Of a stretch of DNA of 64,000 nucleotides, positions 52,511-61,530 are shown one piece after another (within the stretch, counting starts at the first letter, position 1; every line of letters starts with the position of its first letter). A model generated the notes under the pieces. The model ran no database searches. It was not told where the DNA came from and was given only the letters and a program-made list of their open reading frames with translations. The position numbers and the translations under genes are program-made. The stretch covers positions 186,001-250,000 of the forward strand of contig NZ_JACEMT010000049.1 in the NCBI RefSeq assembly GCF_013868415.1, read 5' to 3'. This DNA comes from Marinobacterium marinum (GTDB taxonomy: Bacteria; Pseudomonadota; Gammaproteobacteria; Pseudomonadales; Balneatricaceae).

Positions 52511-54451
52511 ATGTTGACACCGATCGCTACATCCCCGACGAACTCCTTGCCCCCCGTCCTGGTGGGCCCCATTCTGCGTCGCATGACCCCTGAGGCCATA
52601 GCGCTCTGGTGTGTGACGACCCAACCTCTGCGTTTTGCATTGCAGCTGCAGGCAGCGGAGGTGTCCTATCTGGACCGACCGCTGACCACTGACGAGTGCT
52701 GGACACTGCAGATTGGTGAGCGGGCCTGGATTAACCTGTTGCAGATACAGCCTGATCAGGCCCTGCCAGTCGGTGTACGGATTGACTATGACTTGCGCAT
52801 ACGGACGGAAGGTGAGCAGACCTGGTGTTCAATCAGCGAGTGGGGGAGCGATCTGCTCTACCCCGGCGAGACCTTGCCCGGATTTGTGTTGCAAGCTCAG
52901 CTGAAATCAATGCTGCACGGCTCCTGCCGCAAGCCGCATCATCCTTCCCGGGATGGCCTGGCGCGTGCCGATGTCTGGGTTGAAGAACATCTGTCATCTC
53001 CGGATGACTGGCCAGCCGTGCTGATGCTCAGTGGCGATCAGCTCTATGCCGATGATGTGGCCGGCCCGTTTTTACATGCGGCACATCAACTGGGTGACCG
53101 ATTGGGGTTGTGGGATGAGCGCCTGGAAGGTGGATCTGTATCCAGCGGTGCCGAGCTGCGCCGCAGCCCGCATTGTTATTATCAACGAGAACAGCTACTG
53201 CCCAAGGATCAATTGAGCCAAAACGTTAAGGAACGTTTTTTCGCGGGGGTGCGCAAGCCCATTTTTACCAGCGACTCGGCCCATAATCACCTGATTACCT
53301 TTGCTGAGGTCATGGCGAGCTATTGTCTTGTCTGGTCACCTCTGTCCTGGCAGGGATTGGAACTGACGCCGCCGGCTCTGCCTGAACGACATGCGGCTTT
53401 GTATACCAAAGAGCTGGATGCCATTTTGTGCTTCAAGGCACAATTGGGTCAGGCGCGGCGGGTTATGGCTCACCTGGCGACCTATATGATTTTTGATGAC
53501 CATGATGTGACGGATGACTGGAACCTGTCAGCGGCCTGGGAAATGTCGGCCTATGGGCATCCCTTTTCACGTCAGATCATCGGCAATGCCATGATCGGTT
53601 ATTTGTTGTGCCAGGGGGGTGGTAATGATCCGCACAAAATCCGCAAACATTTGGGCGAATATATCGAGTGCTGGCTGCGAACCGGGGAGGAAAACGATCA
53701 TCATCAGCTGATCAGCGAACTCTTCGCTTTCCAGCGCTGGGATTATCTGATTCCAGTGGACCCCGGCGTGTTGGTGCTGGATACGCGTACTCGCCGTTGG
53801 CGTGCCGAGCGGAACCTGGCAAGCCCGTCAGGGCTAATGGACTGGGAGGCGTTGACGGAACTGCAGCAGCAATTACTGGATCGAAAGGCCGTGATTCTGG
53901 TGTCGCCGGCCCCCATTTTTGGGGTCAAGCTGATCGAGGCGATTCAGAAAATGTTCACCGCATGTGGTCAGCCTTTGATGGTCGATGCGGAAAACTGGAT
54001 GGCGCATCCCGGTGCAGCCAATGTAATACTCAATATTTTCCGCCATACCCGCACTCCGGAGCATTTTGTGATTCTGTCGGGCGATGTACATTATTCGTTT
54101 GTGTACGATATCGAAATCAGGTTTCGCAAGGGTGGACCCAAAATCTGGCAGATCACCAGCAGTGGTCTGAAAAACGAATTCCCGCATCGGCTGCTGAAGA
54201 TTTTCGATCGTCTCAACCGCTGGTTGTATGCACCGGCTTCTCCCTTGAACTGGTTTACCCGTCGCCGCTTGATGCGGGTCTCGCCACGACGTCCACAGGA
54301 TGCGGCGGACGGGTGTCGTCTGGTCAATAATGCGGGGATCGGGCTGGTACGCTTTTCGGCAGATGGCGAACCGGAAGAAGTCTGGCAGCTGGGAGCGGAT
54401 GGTCACGACGTTCGTTTTGATCTCAGCGATGAAGAAGAACATTGGGGCTGA
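52511..54451 (+). CDS. PhoD-like metallophosphatase domain protein
   Basis: About 646 residues with a calcineurin-like/PhoD core. Metal-site motifs are present in order: SGDQLYADDVAGP near residue 175, MIFDDHDVTDDWN near residue 325 and ILSGDVHYSF near residue 520. Unlike classic PhoD it has no Tat or Sec signal peptide, so it appears cytoplasmic; phosphodiesterase or phosphatase activity is inferred and the substrate is unknown. The start is unclear: ATG at 52511 or TTG at 52487, neither with a good ribosome-binding site. It lies 71 bases before the cation channel gene on the same strand. Confidence 0.85.
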   Translation: MLTPIATSPTNSLPPVLVGPILRRMTPEAIALWCVTTQPLRFALQLQAAEVSYLDRPLTTDECWTLQIGERAWINLLQIQPDQALPVGVRIDYDLRIRTEGEQTWCSISEWGSDLLYPGETLPGFVLQAQLKSMLHGSCRKPHHPSRDGLARADVWVEEHLSSPDDWPAVLMLSGDQLYADDVAGPFLHAAHQLGDRLGLWDERLEGGSVSSGAELRRSPHCYYQREQLLPKDQLSQNVKERFFAGVRKPIFTSDSAHNHLITFAEVMASYCLVWSPLSWQGLELTPPALPERHAALYTKELDAILCFKAQLGQARRVMAHLATYMIFDDHDVTDDWNLSAAWEMSAYGHPFSRQIIGNAMIGYLLCQGGGNDPHKIRKHLGEYIECWLRTGEENDHHQLISELFAFQRWDYLIPVDPGVLVLDTRTRRWRAERNLASPSGLMDWEALTELQQQLLDRKAVILVSPAPIFGVKLIEAIQKMFTACGQPLMVDAENWMAHPGAANVILNIFRHTRTPEHFVILSGDVHYSFVYDIEIRFRKGGPKIWQITSSGLKNEFPHRLLKIFDRLNRWLYAPASPLNWFTRRRLMRVSPRRPQDAADGCRLVNNAGIGLVRFSADGEPEEVWQLGADGHDVRFDLSDEEEHWG

Positions 54452-54522
54452 TAAGCCCCCGTCGTATATAATCCGCCGCAAAATATCCTCATTACTGATT
54501 CTGCTGTGGAGACACCGTTGTC

Positions 54523-55356
54523 ATGAAGCTTTACTGGCATGGCCTGCAAGACGGGTTGGAGCGCTTGCGAGCCAACACAATATTTGAATCGTTTGTTATT
54601 GGCGTGATCATTGCTTCGGCATTACTGATTGGCGCCAAAACCTATGAGGAAGCTTCCCGGTTTGACCAGTGGCTGGTGTGGATGGATACGGCGGTTACGC
54701 TGTTTTTCCTGTTCGAAATTCTGGTGCGCATGGCGGCCGAAAAACGGTTTCTCAATTTTTTCCGTAATGGCTGGAATATCTTCGATTTTATAATCGTGGT
54801 GGCCAGTCTGGTCCCGATCAACGATTCCGAGATGGTACTGGTTGCGCGGTTGTTGCGCGTATTCAGGGTGTTGCGATTGGTATCGATGATTCCTGAGTTA
54901 CGTATTTTGTTGGCGGCACTGGTGAAATCGATTCCGCGCATGGGATATGTGGCGCTGCTGATGTTTATCATCTTTTATATTTATGCCGCTATTGGCAGCT
55001 TCATGTTTAACGGCATCGATCCTGTATTGTGGGGCAATATCAGTATTTCAATGCTGACACTGTTTCGCGTGGCGACCTTTGAAGACTGGACCGACGTGAT
55101 GTATGACACCATGGAAGTCTATCCCTACAGCTGGGTGTTTTACCTGACCTTCATTTTCCTGACCGCCTTCGTGTTTCTGAATATGATGATCGGCATCGTG
55201 TTGGATGTCATGCAAAAGGAAAGCGCTGCTGAACAGTTGGAGTCGGGGCAGGGTGAGGCGGCAGAAGTACATTGGATGCGTGAGCGGATGGCGTTGATGA
55301 GTGAACAGCTCGAGCGCATTGAGCGGCATCTGGAGCAGGACAAGAGGCAACAGTGA
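54523..55356 (+). CDS. voltage-gated cation channel subunit, bacterial Nav/Cav type
   Basis: A 277-residue single six-helix subunit that should assemble as a tetramer. S1 starts near residue 22; the S4 voltage sensor carries Arg at 109, 112, 115 and 118 with three-residue spacing (RLLRVFRVLRLV). The pore loop reads TFEDWTD at 185-191, more acidic than the Na+ filter TLESW of NaChBac/NavAb and similar to the engineered Ca2+ filter TLDDWSD of CavAb. S6 (LNMMIGIVLDVM) ends near 230 and residues 248-273 form the C-terminal coiled coil usual for these channels. The stop overlaps the zapE start (TGATG). Confidence 0.9.
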   Translation: MKLYWHGLQDGLERLRANTIFESFVIGVIIASALLIGAKTYEEASRFDQWLVWMDTAVTLFFLFEILVRMAAEKRFLNFFRNGWNIFDFIIVVASLVPINDSEMVLVARLLRVFRVLRLVSMIPELRILLAALVKSIPRMGYVALLMFIIFYIYAAIGSFMFNGIDPVLWGNISISMLTLFRVATFEDWTDVMYDTMEVYPYSWVFYLTFIFLTAFVFLNMMIGIVLDVMQKESAAEQLESGQGEAAEVHWMRERMALMSEQLERIERHLEQDKRQQ

Positions 55357-56465
55357 TGGTTCAGAGCAGCCCGGTCTTACGCTATCGGCAGGCGCTACAG
55401 GATGGTTTCGTCAGTGATCCGGCACAGGCCCATGCGGTTGGTTTGTTACAGGACTGTTTTGAGCGGTTGCAGGTGCAGGCGGCAGATGTGTCCGGGCTTT
55501 ATATGTGGGGGCGAGTGGGTCGCGGCAAAACCTGGCTGATGGATCTGTTTCAGTCGGATTTGAGCTGCGCGTCTCGTCGCCAGCATTATCACCATTTTAT
55601 GCGTGACATCCACCAGCGATTGTTTCGTCTGAACGGAACGCCGGACCCGTTGACTGTAGTGGCACAAGAATTGGCTGCAGAGGTCAAGGTGCTGTGTCTG
55701 GATGAGTTTTTTGTTAACGATATCGGAGATGCCGTTGTTTTAGGGGGGCTGGTACAGCGCCTGTTCGATCAGGGGGTTGTGTTGGTATTGACGTCCAATC
55801 AGCCGCCTGAGCAGTTGTATTCAGAGGGACACAACCGCGAGCGGCTGCAGCCTGCCATTGACGCGATTCAGACACGGATGACGGTGTTTGCTCTGGATGG
55901 GGAGCAGGACCATCGGTTGCATCCAGGTATCAGTTGTCAGCGCTACTGGCTCCGTGAAGAGCAGCCTTCAGCCTTGAAGGACGTGTTTCGCACACAAAAT
56001 AAAGGCCGCATTGGCAGGGGGCGCCTGGAACTCAACAATCGACCGGTCGATAGTCTTTGGCACGATGAACATCAAATCTGGTGTACCTACGATCAGTTGT
56101 GTGAAGCACCTCTGGCGGCAGCTGAATACATTGAACTCTGTGATCGCTTTGCTCATGTACTCTTGTCCGATGTGCCGGTACTGACCTGTCAGCAGCATGT
56201 GGCCGATATTGCCAGAGGCACTGAAGATGCTGTTCAGCTGGTGGCAGCCGGTGATCGAAGACTGCCGAAACTGACAGCCAAGGATAATGGTGTCCGACGT
56301 TTTATCGCTTTGGTGGACGAATGTTACGACCGTGGTGTGCCGCTTTGGATTGAAGCCGAGGTGGCCATGGATGAACTGTACCCTGACGGTCATTTGAGCT
56401 TTGCGTTTCGCAGAACGCTAAGTCGGCTTAGAGAAATGCAATTCAAGCGCTTTGGCAGAGGGTAA
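55356..56465 (+). CDS. zapE: cell division ATPase ZapE (AFG1 family)
   Basis: A 369-residue AAA-type ATPase with Walker A WGRVGRGKTWLMD near residue 50 and Walker B VLCLDEFFVNDIGD near residue 115, followed by the sensor-1 LTSNQPPEQLY. ZapE associates with the FtsZ ring in gammaproteobacteria. The start ATG at 55356 shares a TGATG with the channel stop, implying translational coupling of a channel and a division ATPase, an unexpected pairing. Confidence 0.92.
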   Translation: MVQSSPVLRYRQALQDGFVSDPAQAHAVGLLQDCFERLQVQAADVSGLYMWGRVGRGKTWLMDLFQSDLSCASRRQHYHHFMRDIHQRLFRLNGTPDPLTVVAQELAAEVKVLCLDEFFVNDIGDAVVLGGLVQRLFDQGVVLVLTSNQPPEQLYSEGHNRERLQPAIDAIQTRMTVFALDGEQDHRLHPGISCQRYWLREEQPSALKDVFRTQNKGRIGRGRLELNNRPVDSLWHDEHQIWCTYDQLCEAPLAAAEYIELCDRFAHVLLSDVPVLTCQQHVADIARGTEDAVQLVAAGDRRLPKLTAKDNGVRRFIALVDECYDRGVPLWIEAEVAMDELYPDGHLSFAFRRTLSRLREMQFKRFGRG

Positions 56466-56528
56466 CAGGAACAAGGTATTTAGCATCTACAGCGAGTCAG
56501 TGTTCGCAGTAACATGCCCTTGCTCTGA

Positions 56529-56554
56529 CGAAAACGGGCCCGTCCGGACCCGTT
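56529..56554 (-). terminator. intrinsic terminator of the porin gene
   Basis: On the minus strand AACGGGTCC/GGGCCCGTT with GGAC loop (one G-U pair) followed by TTCG, 24 bases after the porin stop. It also separates the convergent zapE. Confidence 0.75.
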
Positions 56555-56577
56555 CTGTGATTACCGCTATTGTCCAA

Positions 56578-57795
56578 TCAAAGGACGTCGAAACCGTAGT
56601 TGGCGATCAGGCGAATTTCGTCGATATCCTGGCCGGCTTCGCTTTCAATGTGAGCGATGCGGGCGCGCAGTGCAAGGCCTTCGAGTGAGCCGGCCTGGAA
56701 TACGTACTGTGCTTCCAGGTCGGTTTCGCTTTCTTTCAGATCATCATCCAGCGCGCCGTCGATGTCCCAGCCTTCGGTGTGGCGAGCCATCAGGCTCAGT
56801 CCGGGAACGGCAGATACGCTGTAGTCGGCACGAACCTGTACGGATTCTTCGTCGGCGTTATTGAAGTCCAGTACCTGTACGGAGTTCCAGGTCATCAGGA
56901 CGTTGTTGTCGTTCTTGAAGCCGTCCCAGCTGTAATCATAGCCATCATCGCCACCCACTTTCTGGTAGGACAAGGTCAGAGCCAGGTCACCGGTAGTGTA
57001 GCGGCCGGCAAGGTTGAACAGGCTGGAGTCGTAGTCGCTGCCGTACAGGGCCCCATCGTCGGAGCCATCGTAGTAGTGTGCGTCGATCAGCAGGCTGTCA
57101 CCATTGGCAAGCTTGATCGGGTAGGCGGCGTTTACATAGGTTTGACGCATGTAGTCGTCGGCCACACCATGAGCCAGGTGGACGCTCATGCCGTTTGCGA
57201 AAGTGTAACCGCCGCCCAGCAGGTACAGGTCGTAGTCTTCACCGTTGGCAGAGTATTTGTTGAACTTGGTGCCTGACATGCTGACAGCGCGGTCACTGTA
57301 AAGGGCGTACAGATCGGCTCCGCCAAGGTTGGCATCCAGTTTTACAGCTTGGGTCGAGCTGGGTGTGGAGCGTGAATCATCATCTTGCAACAGCGGGGTT
57401 GCCAATACCATGCGGCCTGCGCGGAGCATGGCGCTGTCACCCAGTTTTACTTTTACAAACGCCTGACCCAGCTTGGCATAGCTGTCGGTATGGCTGCCAT
57501 CGGCTTTCAGCATGCCGATCTGTTCGTCAGCCTTGCGGCCATCCAGCTTCAACGCGCCGAATACAGAGGCATCAAAACCGATCAGGTTGTTGTAGTAGGG
57601 AGATACGTAATCAACACGGATCGCCTGAGAAGCTGCGACGCGGTCTTCGGCACCGTTGTGAAAATCGCGGTTAAAGTACAATGTGCGCAGGTTGATATTC
57701 AGACTGGGCTCGTCGGCTGCAAATGCAGCAGGTGCGGTTGCCAGGGTGCTGGCGGCGATGGCCAGGGCCAGCGGGGTCTTGTGCAGCGATTTCAT
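56578..57795 (-). CDS. OprD-type outer membrane porin
   Basis: A 405-residue beta-barrel porin. Signal peptide MKSLHKTPLALAIAASTLAT ends near ATAPAAFAA; the mature protein opens with LNINLRTLYFNRDF, typical of the OprD family, alternates polar/aromatic strands, and ends with a strand NYGFDVL (terminal residue Leu rather than the common Phe/Trp). RAGRMVLATPLLQDDDSR near residue 135 matches the OprD constriction region. Substrate unknown. GGAG lies 8 bases before ATG 57795. A leader hairpin GCCTGTT/AACAGGC lies in its 5' untranslated region. Confidence 0.88.
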   Translation of the reverse strand: MKSLHKTPLALAIAASTLATAPAAFAADEPSLNINLRTLYFNRDFHNGAEDRVAASQAIRVDYVSPYYNNLIGFDASVFGALKLDGRKADEQIGMLKADGSHTDSYAKLGQAFVKVKLGDSAMLRAGRMVLATPLLQDDDSRSTPSSTQAVKLDANLGGADLYALYSDRAVSMSGTKFNKYSANGEDYDLYLLGGGYTFANGMSVHLAHGVADDYMRQTYVNAAYPIKLANGDSLLIDAHYYDGSDDGALYGSDYDSSLFNLAGRYTTGDLALTLSYQKVGGDDGYDYSWDGFKNDNNVLMTWNSVQVLDFNNADEESVQVRADYSVSAVPGLSLMARHTEGWDIDGALDDDLKESETDLEAQYVFQAGSLEGLALRARIAHIESEAGQDIDEIRLIANYGFDVL

Positions 57796-58120
57796 AAAGA
57801 TAACTCCAAGTCGGCCTGTTTCTATGATGAACAGGCTCATAGTATGTACATTTAGCAAGATGATAACGGCACGCATTGTAGTAAAAGGATAATTGATCCA
57901 CAAACGAAGCGTCATTAAATCTTAATGCTGATATGCGATCAGCTTAAGAGGGTGGTCAGTTTGTTATAATCGGCGAGCGCCTGAAACGAGTATGCGAGGC
58001 GGCGAATGATGCATATATGTGCATAATGGCCTTCAGTCCGGGTGTGGCACCATTGCGTGGGAATGTTTTGGCTGGTATTGAGCGTTTTGACTGTCGTCAA
58101 GGGTGAAGTGAGGGAAGGGT
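57796..58120. other. 325-base divergent intergenic region, porin / dgkA
   Basis: Contains the porin leader with a GCCTGTT/AACAGGC hairpin (about 57,813-57,838), AT-rich sequence likely to hold the porin promoter, and a plus-strand TATAAT at 57965. No ORF or RNA gene recognised. Confidence 0.6.
57965..57970 (+). promoter_or_regulatory. -10 box, probable dgkA promoter
   Basis: Consensus TATAAT preceded by TTGT. No good -35 hexamer is seen (CTTAAG at 57943 is the best-placed). It gives a leader of about 145 bases before dgkA. Confidence 0.45.
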
Positions 58121-58498
58121 GTGATAGTGACTAAAACAACCGGGTTGGCCCGGTTTTACCATGCAACACGTTACTCGATTAAAGGGATTCGTGCAGCCTA
58201 TTGTAATGAGCCTGCTTTTCGTTATGAAAGCTGGGCGGCACTGGCGATGTTGCCGGCAGCGTTATGGGTTGCCCAGTCAGGACTGCAGTTGGGTCTGTTG
58301 ATCAGTACGCTGTTGCTGGTCTTGATCATGGAACTGTTGAATACGGCCATTGAAGCGGTGGTCGATCGTGCAGGAACCGAGTTCAATACGCTTGCCGGTT
58401 TGGCCAAGGATTTGGGGTCGGCGGCGGTACTGTTTTCGTTGTTTATTACGGCCCTTATCTGGGGTGGTATTTTGTATGACAATTTTTTGGCCGGTTAG
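58121..58498 (+). CDS. dgkA: diacylglycerol kinase
   Basis: A 125-residue integral membrane kinase with three helices, phosphorylating diacylglycerol to phosphatidic acid for lipid recycling. The family signature is intact: GIRAAYCNEPAFRYE near residue 22, ELLNTAIEAVVDR near residue 72 and AKDLGSAAVLFSL near residue 97. Start is GTG at 58121 with AGGGA 5 bases upstream; GTG at 58127 two codons later is equally possible and would align better with E. coli DgkA. Confidence 0.95.
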   Translation: MIVTKTTGLARFYHATRYSIKGIRAAYCNEPAFRYESWAALAMLPAALWVAQSGLQLGLLISTLLLVLIMELLNTAIEAVVDRAGTEFNTLAGLAKDLGSAAVLFSLFITALIWGGILYDNFLAG

Positions 58499-58538
58499 CG
58501 GGATTGGGGTGGCATGGTCGTCACCCCCGCTCACAGGC

Positions 58539-58544
58539 TATAAT
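58539..58544 (+). promoter_or_regulatory. -10 box, probable gltX promoter
   Basis: Consensus TATAAT 46 bases before the gltX ATG and 41 bases after the dgkA stop; the -35 is weak. A GGGGTG/CACCCC hairpin overlaps the -35 region. Confidence 0.5.
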
Positions 58545-58589
58545 CACTTCTTTTTACCCAATCACAAACAGGACCGAGTACAGTAAATC

Positions 58590-60074
58590 ATGACTGTTCG
58601 TACCCGTGTAGCGCCGTCTCCTACCGGTGATCCGCATGTCGGCACCGCTTATATCGCATTGTTCAACCTCGCGTTTGCTCGTCAGCACGGAGGGCAGTTC
58701 ATTCTGCGTATCGAAGATACTGATCAGACCCGTAGTACCGATGAGTCGGAACAGGCGATTCTGGACTCGTTGCGCTGGCTGGGTCTTGAGTGGGATGAAG
58801 GGCCGGATATCGGGGGTGAGTATGGCCCCTATCGTCAGAGCGAGCGCAAGGACATGTACAAGGATTTCGCCATGCGCTTGGTGGAAGAGGGTACGGCGTT
58901 CCTGTGCTTCCGCACGGCTGAGGAGCTGGATGAGCTGCGTGAAACCCGTCGTCTGGAGGGTAAGCATACAGCGCTGAAGCAAAGTGATCTGGAGTTGCCA
59001 CAAGCCGAGATCGAACGGCGGATGGCGGATGGCATGCCTTATGTCGTACGAATGAAGGTGCCTGAAGACGGCGTGTGTGTCATTGATGACATGCTGCGCG
59101 GGCCGATTGAGCTGGATTGGGGGCAGGTTGATGCCCAGATTTTGTTGAAATCGGATGGTATGCCGACATATCACTTGGCTAATGTGGTTGACGATCATCT
59201 GATGAAGATCACGCATGTGATTCGAGGGGAAGAGTGGATCAACTCGGCACCCAAGCATAAGTTGCTGTATCAGTACTTTGGCTGGGATATGCCGCAATTG
59301 TGTCATATGCCGCTGCTGCGTAACCCGGACAAGTCCAAGCTCTCCAAGCGCAAGAATCCGACCAGCATTCTGTACTATCAGCGTATGGGGTATCTGCCGG
59401 AGGCATTGCTGAACTATCTGGGTCGCATGGGCTGGTCCATGCCGGATGAGCGTGAGAAGTTTAACCGTGATGACATGTTCGCCAATTTCGATATACAGCG
59501 TGTGTCCTTGGGCGGGCCGGTTTTTGATCAGGAAAAATTGAGTTGGCTGAATGGCCTTTGGATTCGTGAGGAATTGTCGCCGGAGCAGTTTGCGGCCCAA
59601 GTTCAGAAATGGGCGTTGAATCCCGAATATCTGATGAAGATCGTGCCGTTGATCCAGCCGCGAGTGGAAAAGTTTTCGGATGTTGCCCCGTTGGCAGGTT
59701 TTTTCCTGAGTGGCATGTTGTCCATTAATGAGGCGGACTTTGAGCACAAAAAACTGGACATGGATGAGGTTCGTCGCATTCTTCAGTTCAGTGTCTGGCA
59801 TATGGACCAGCAGCGTCATTGGGATAAGGACAGCTTGTTTGCCGAGTTGAAGGTGCTGGCGGATGGTATGGAGATCAAGATTCGTGACTTCCTGTTCCCG
59901 CTGTTTGTAGCGGTTTCGGGAACGGCGCACAGTGTTTCTGTTGTGGATGCCATGTCAATTCTGGGTGCCGATATGAGTCGCGCGCGTTTGCGTCACGCAC
60001 TGGACGTGGTAGGCGTGCCGTCAAAGAAAGAGACCAAGCGTCTCGAGAAAGAGTACCGTGCGCTAACCGCATGA
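58590..60074 (+). CDS. gltX: glutamyl-tRNA synthetase
   Basis: A 494-residue class I aminoacyl-tRNA synthetase charging tRNA-Glu. The HIGH-type motif appears as [13 protein letters not shown] near residue 9, and the KMSKS-type loop as DKSKLSKRK near residue 250; the C-terminal helical anticodon-binding domain is complete. A tRNA operon containing tRNA-Glu, its own substrate, follows 89 bases downstream. Confidence 0.97.
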   Translation: MTVRTRVAPSPTGDPHVGTAYIALFNLAFARQHGGQFILRIEDTDQTRSTDESEQAILDSLRWLGLEWDEGPDIGGEYGPYRQSERKDMYKDFAMRLVEEGTAFLCFRTAEELDELRETRRLEGKHTALKQSDLELPQAEIERRMADGMPYVVRMKVPEDGVCVIDDMLRGPIELDWGQVDAQILLKSDGMPTYHLANVVDDHLMKITHVIRGEEWINSAPKHKLLYQYFGWDMPQLCHMPLLRNPDKSKLSKRKNPTSILYYQRMGYLPEALLNYLGRMGWSMPDEREKFNRDDMFANFDIQRVSLGGPVFDQEKLSWLNGLWIREELSPEQFAAQVQKWALNPEYLMKIVPLIQPRVEKFSDVAPLAGFFLSGMLSINEADFEHKKLDMDEVRRILQFSVWHMDQQRHWDKDSLFAELKVLADGMEIKIRDFLFPLFVAVSGTAHSVSVVDAMSILGADMSRARLRHALDVVGVPSKKETKRLEKEYRALTA

Positions 60075-60114
60075 TTCGTCTAAATATTTTTTGCAGGAAA
60101 TCTGCAGAAAATGT

Positions 60115-60143
60115 TTGACAGAGCAGGGAGGGGCTATTAATAT
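60115..60143 (+). promoter_or_regulatory. stable-RNA promoter of the tRNA operon
   Basis: Consensus -35 TTGACA (60115-60120), 17-base spacer, -10 TAATAT (60138-60143), then a GC-rich ACGCCCCGTCC discriminator, the mark of growth-rate/stringently controlled promoters. The first tRNA begins 20 bases further. Confidence 0.85.
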
Positions 60144-60163
60144 ACGCCCCGTCCTGTGACGAA

Positions 60164-60239
60164 GGGGCCTTAGCTCAGCTGGGAGAGCGCAACACTGGCA
60201 GTGTTGAGGTCAGCGGTTCGATCCCGCTAGGCTCCACCA
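60164..60239 (+). tRNA. tRNA-Ala (GGC)
   Basis: 76 bases with encoded CCA. Acceptor GGGGCCT pairs with AGGCTCC; anticodon stem CAACA/TGTTG with loop CTGGCAG gives anticodon GGC; T-loop GGTTCGATCC is standard. Confidence 0.97.
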
Positions 60240-60259
60240 AAATCGTCATGTACCACAGC

Positions 60260-60335
60260 GTCCCATTCGTCTAGTGGCCTAGGACACCGCCCTTTCACGG
60301 CGGTAACAGGGGTTCGAACCCCCTATGGGACGCCA
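60260..60335 (+). tRNA. tRNA-Glu (TTC)
   Basis: 76 bases with encoded CCA. Acceptor GTCCCAT pairs with ATGGGAC; anticodon stem CCGCC/GGCGG with loop CTTTCAC gives TTC; T-arm GGGGTTCGAACCCCC region is normal. Confidence 0.97.
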
Positions 60336-60365
60336 TTTCTACAGACATTGTGTCTGACCCAATGT

Positions 60366-60441
60366 GGGGCCTTAGCTCAGCTGGGAGAGCGCGACACTGG
60401 CAGTGTCGAGGTCAGCGGTTCGATCCCGCTAGGCTCCACCA
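60366..60441 (+). tRNA. tRNA-Ala (GGC), second copy
   Basis: Same length as the copy at 60164 and identical except for one compensatory pair: anticodon stem CGACA/TGTCG instead of CAACA/TGTTG. Loop CTGGCAG again gives GGC; CCA is encoded. Confidence 0.97.
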
Positions 60442-60516
60442 CATCATATATTCCTTGAACCACCACGCTTCAACTCATGATAGTTTGCTTGTCTGATGTA
60501 TTTGTCCGCAAGCGGT

Positions 60517-60930
60517 CTATTTGACATGGCCTGTATGGAATTGGATTTTGATCATCTTCATGTGCTGCTTGAAGGTTGTATCATCCATATTTTTGACGAT
60601 GTCAAAGGGAGTGGCGTGACGGGTGGCTTTCAGTATTGAGTCATCAAACGCCGGGTTGCCGCTGGATTTCGAAATGGCTGCTGTATGCAGAGAGCCGTCC
60701 CGGTTGAGCTGTAATTGAAGAGTTGCGCTTGTCTTGCCATTTATCATTCGTGGAATTCGCCACTGCTGCCCGATGGATGCATGTATGTGCAGGACTGCGC
60801 TGCGAAACTTTTCGTGTTGTCGGGTGTTTTCTGCATTGTGAGTGTTGGCGGTGTTGATCTGCTGTGTGCCAGCATATAGAGATGTTGCGGTCGTGATTGC
60901 CAGTATGGCGAGGAGTGTTCGGATTTGCAT
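60517..60930 (-). CDS. TonB/TolA C-terminal-like periplasmic protein
   Basis: A 137-residue exported protein: signal peptide to about residue 16 (LLAILAITTATSLYAG), then a single TonB/TolA C-terminal-type domain with QQWRIPRM, a two-strand SATLQLQLNRDGSLHTAAI stretch, SSGNPAFDDSILKA and a closing strand. It lacks the membrane anchor and proline-rich spacer of a true TonB, so it is not an energy transducer by itself. ATG 60930 has GGAG 7 bases upstream. It is convergent with the tRNA operon and divergent from yccF. Confidence 0.8.
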   Translation of the reverse strand: MQIRTLLAILAITTATSLYAGTQQINTANTHNAENTRQHEKFRSAVLHIHASIGQQWRIPRMINGKTSATLQLQLNRDGSLHTAAISKSSGNPAFDDSILKATRHATPFDIVKNMDDTTFKQHMKMIKIQFHTGHVK

Positions 60931-61068
60931 GAGAGGCTCCACGTCAATGCGGTTGTATTGTGTTACAGAGTTTGGGAGGCATCCAGTTTTCGGGTGTCGA
61001 GGCTGGAAAAGTGGTATTTTGTCAGCTTCATGGAATTGGAGCTGTTTTGTTATTGGGAGTGAATAATC

Positions 61069-61488
61069 ATGCTGCGTGTATTGGGTAATATCCTCTGGTT
61101 TTTGATGGGTGGTGTGGTGATGGGGCTGGCCTGGTGGCTGGTTGGGGTGCTGGCGCTGGTGACGATTGTGGGTATCCCCTGGGCAAAATCATGTTTTGTG
61201 ATTGGGGCCTTTGCGTTTTTTCCGTTTGGTAAAGAGCCGGTAAATCGGAAGGTTTTGACGGGCGAAGATGATATAGGAACGGGAGCGCTGGGTATGCTGG
61301 GGAATGTAATCTGGTTTGTACTGGCGGGTATCTGGTTGGCCATAGGTCATCTGATGTCGGCGGTGGCATGCTTTGTGACGATTATCGGCATTCCCTTCGG
61401 CATTCAGCACCTTAAGCTGGCGCTGATCGCGCTGGCTCCGGTTGGGCAGACCGTGGTCGACAGTGATCGGCAGCGTTGGGTGAATTGA
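61069..61488 (+). CDS. YccF family inner membrane protein
   Basis: A 139-residue membrane protein with a duplicated YccF domain: NILWFLMGGVVMGLAWWLVG then VGIPWAKSCF, and again NVIWFVLAGIWLAIGHL then IGIPFGIQHLKLALIALAPVG. About four helices. Function is unknown in all relatives. The next gene on the other strand is a DASS carrier, with a hairpin between. Confidence 0.88.
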   Translation: MLRVLGNILWFLMGGVVMGLAWWLVGVLALVTIVGIPWAKSCFVIGAFAFFPFGKEPVNRKVLTGEDDIGTGALGMLGNVIWFVLAGIWLAIGHLMSAVACFVTIIGIPFGIQHLKLALIALAPVGQTVVDSDRQRWVN

Positions 61489-61493
61489 GGGGG

Positions 61494-61519
61494 CTGGCGG
61501 TCAGAAAGTCTGCCGCCAG
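61494..61519. terminator. hairpin between yccF-like gene and DASS carrier
   Basis: CTGGCGG/CCGCCAG, 7-bp arms with a 12-base loop, followed on the plus strand by CTGTTTC. It sits 6 bases after one stop and 12 bases from the convergent stop, so it could serve both genes. Confidence 0.5.
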
Positions 61520-61530
61520 CTGTTTCTGGG

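Noticed and set aside
53668-54330. 220-codon alternative plus frame inside the PhoD-like gene
   Set aside because: The main frame carries all three metal-binding motifs across this region; the alternative frame has no recognisable content.
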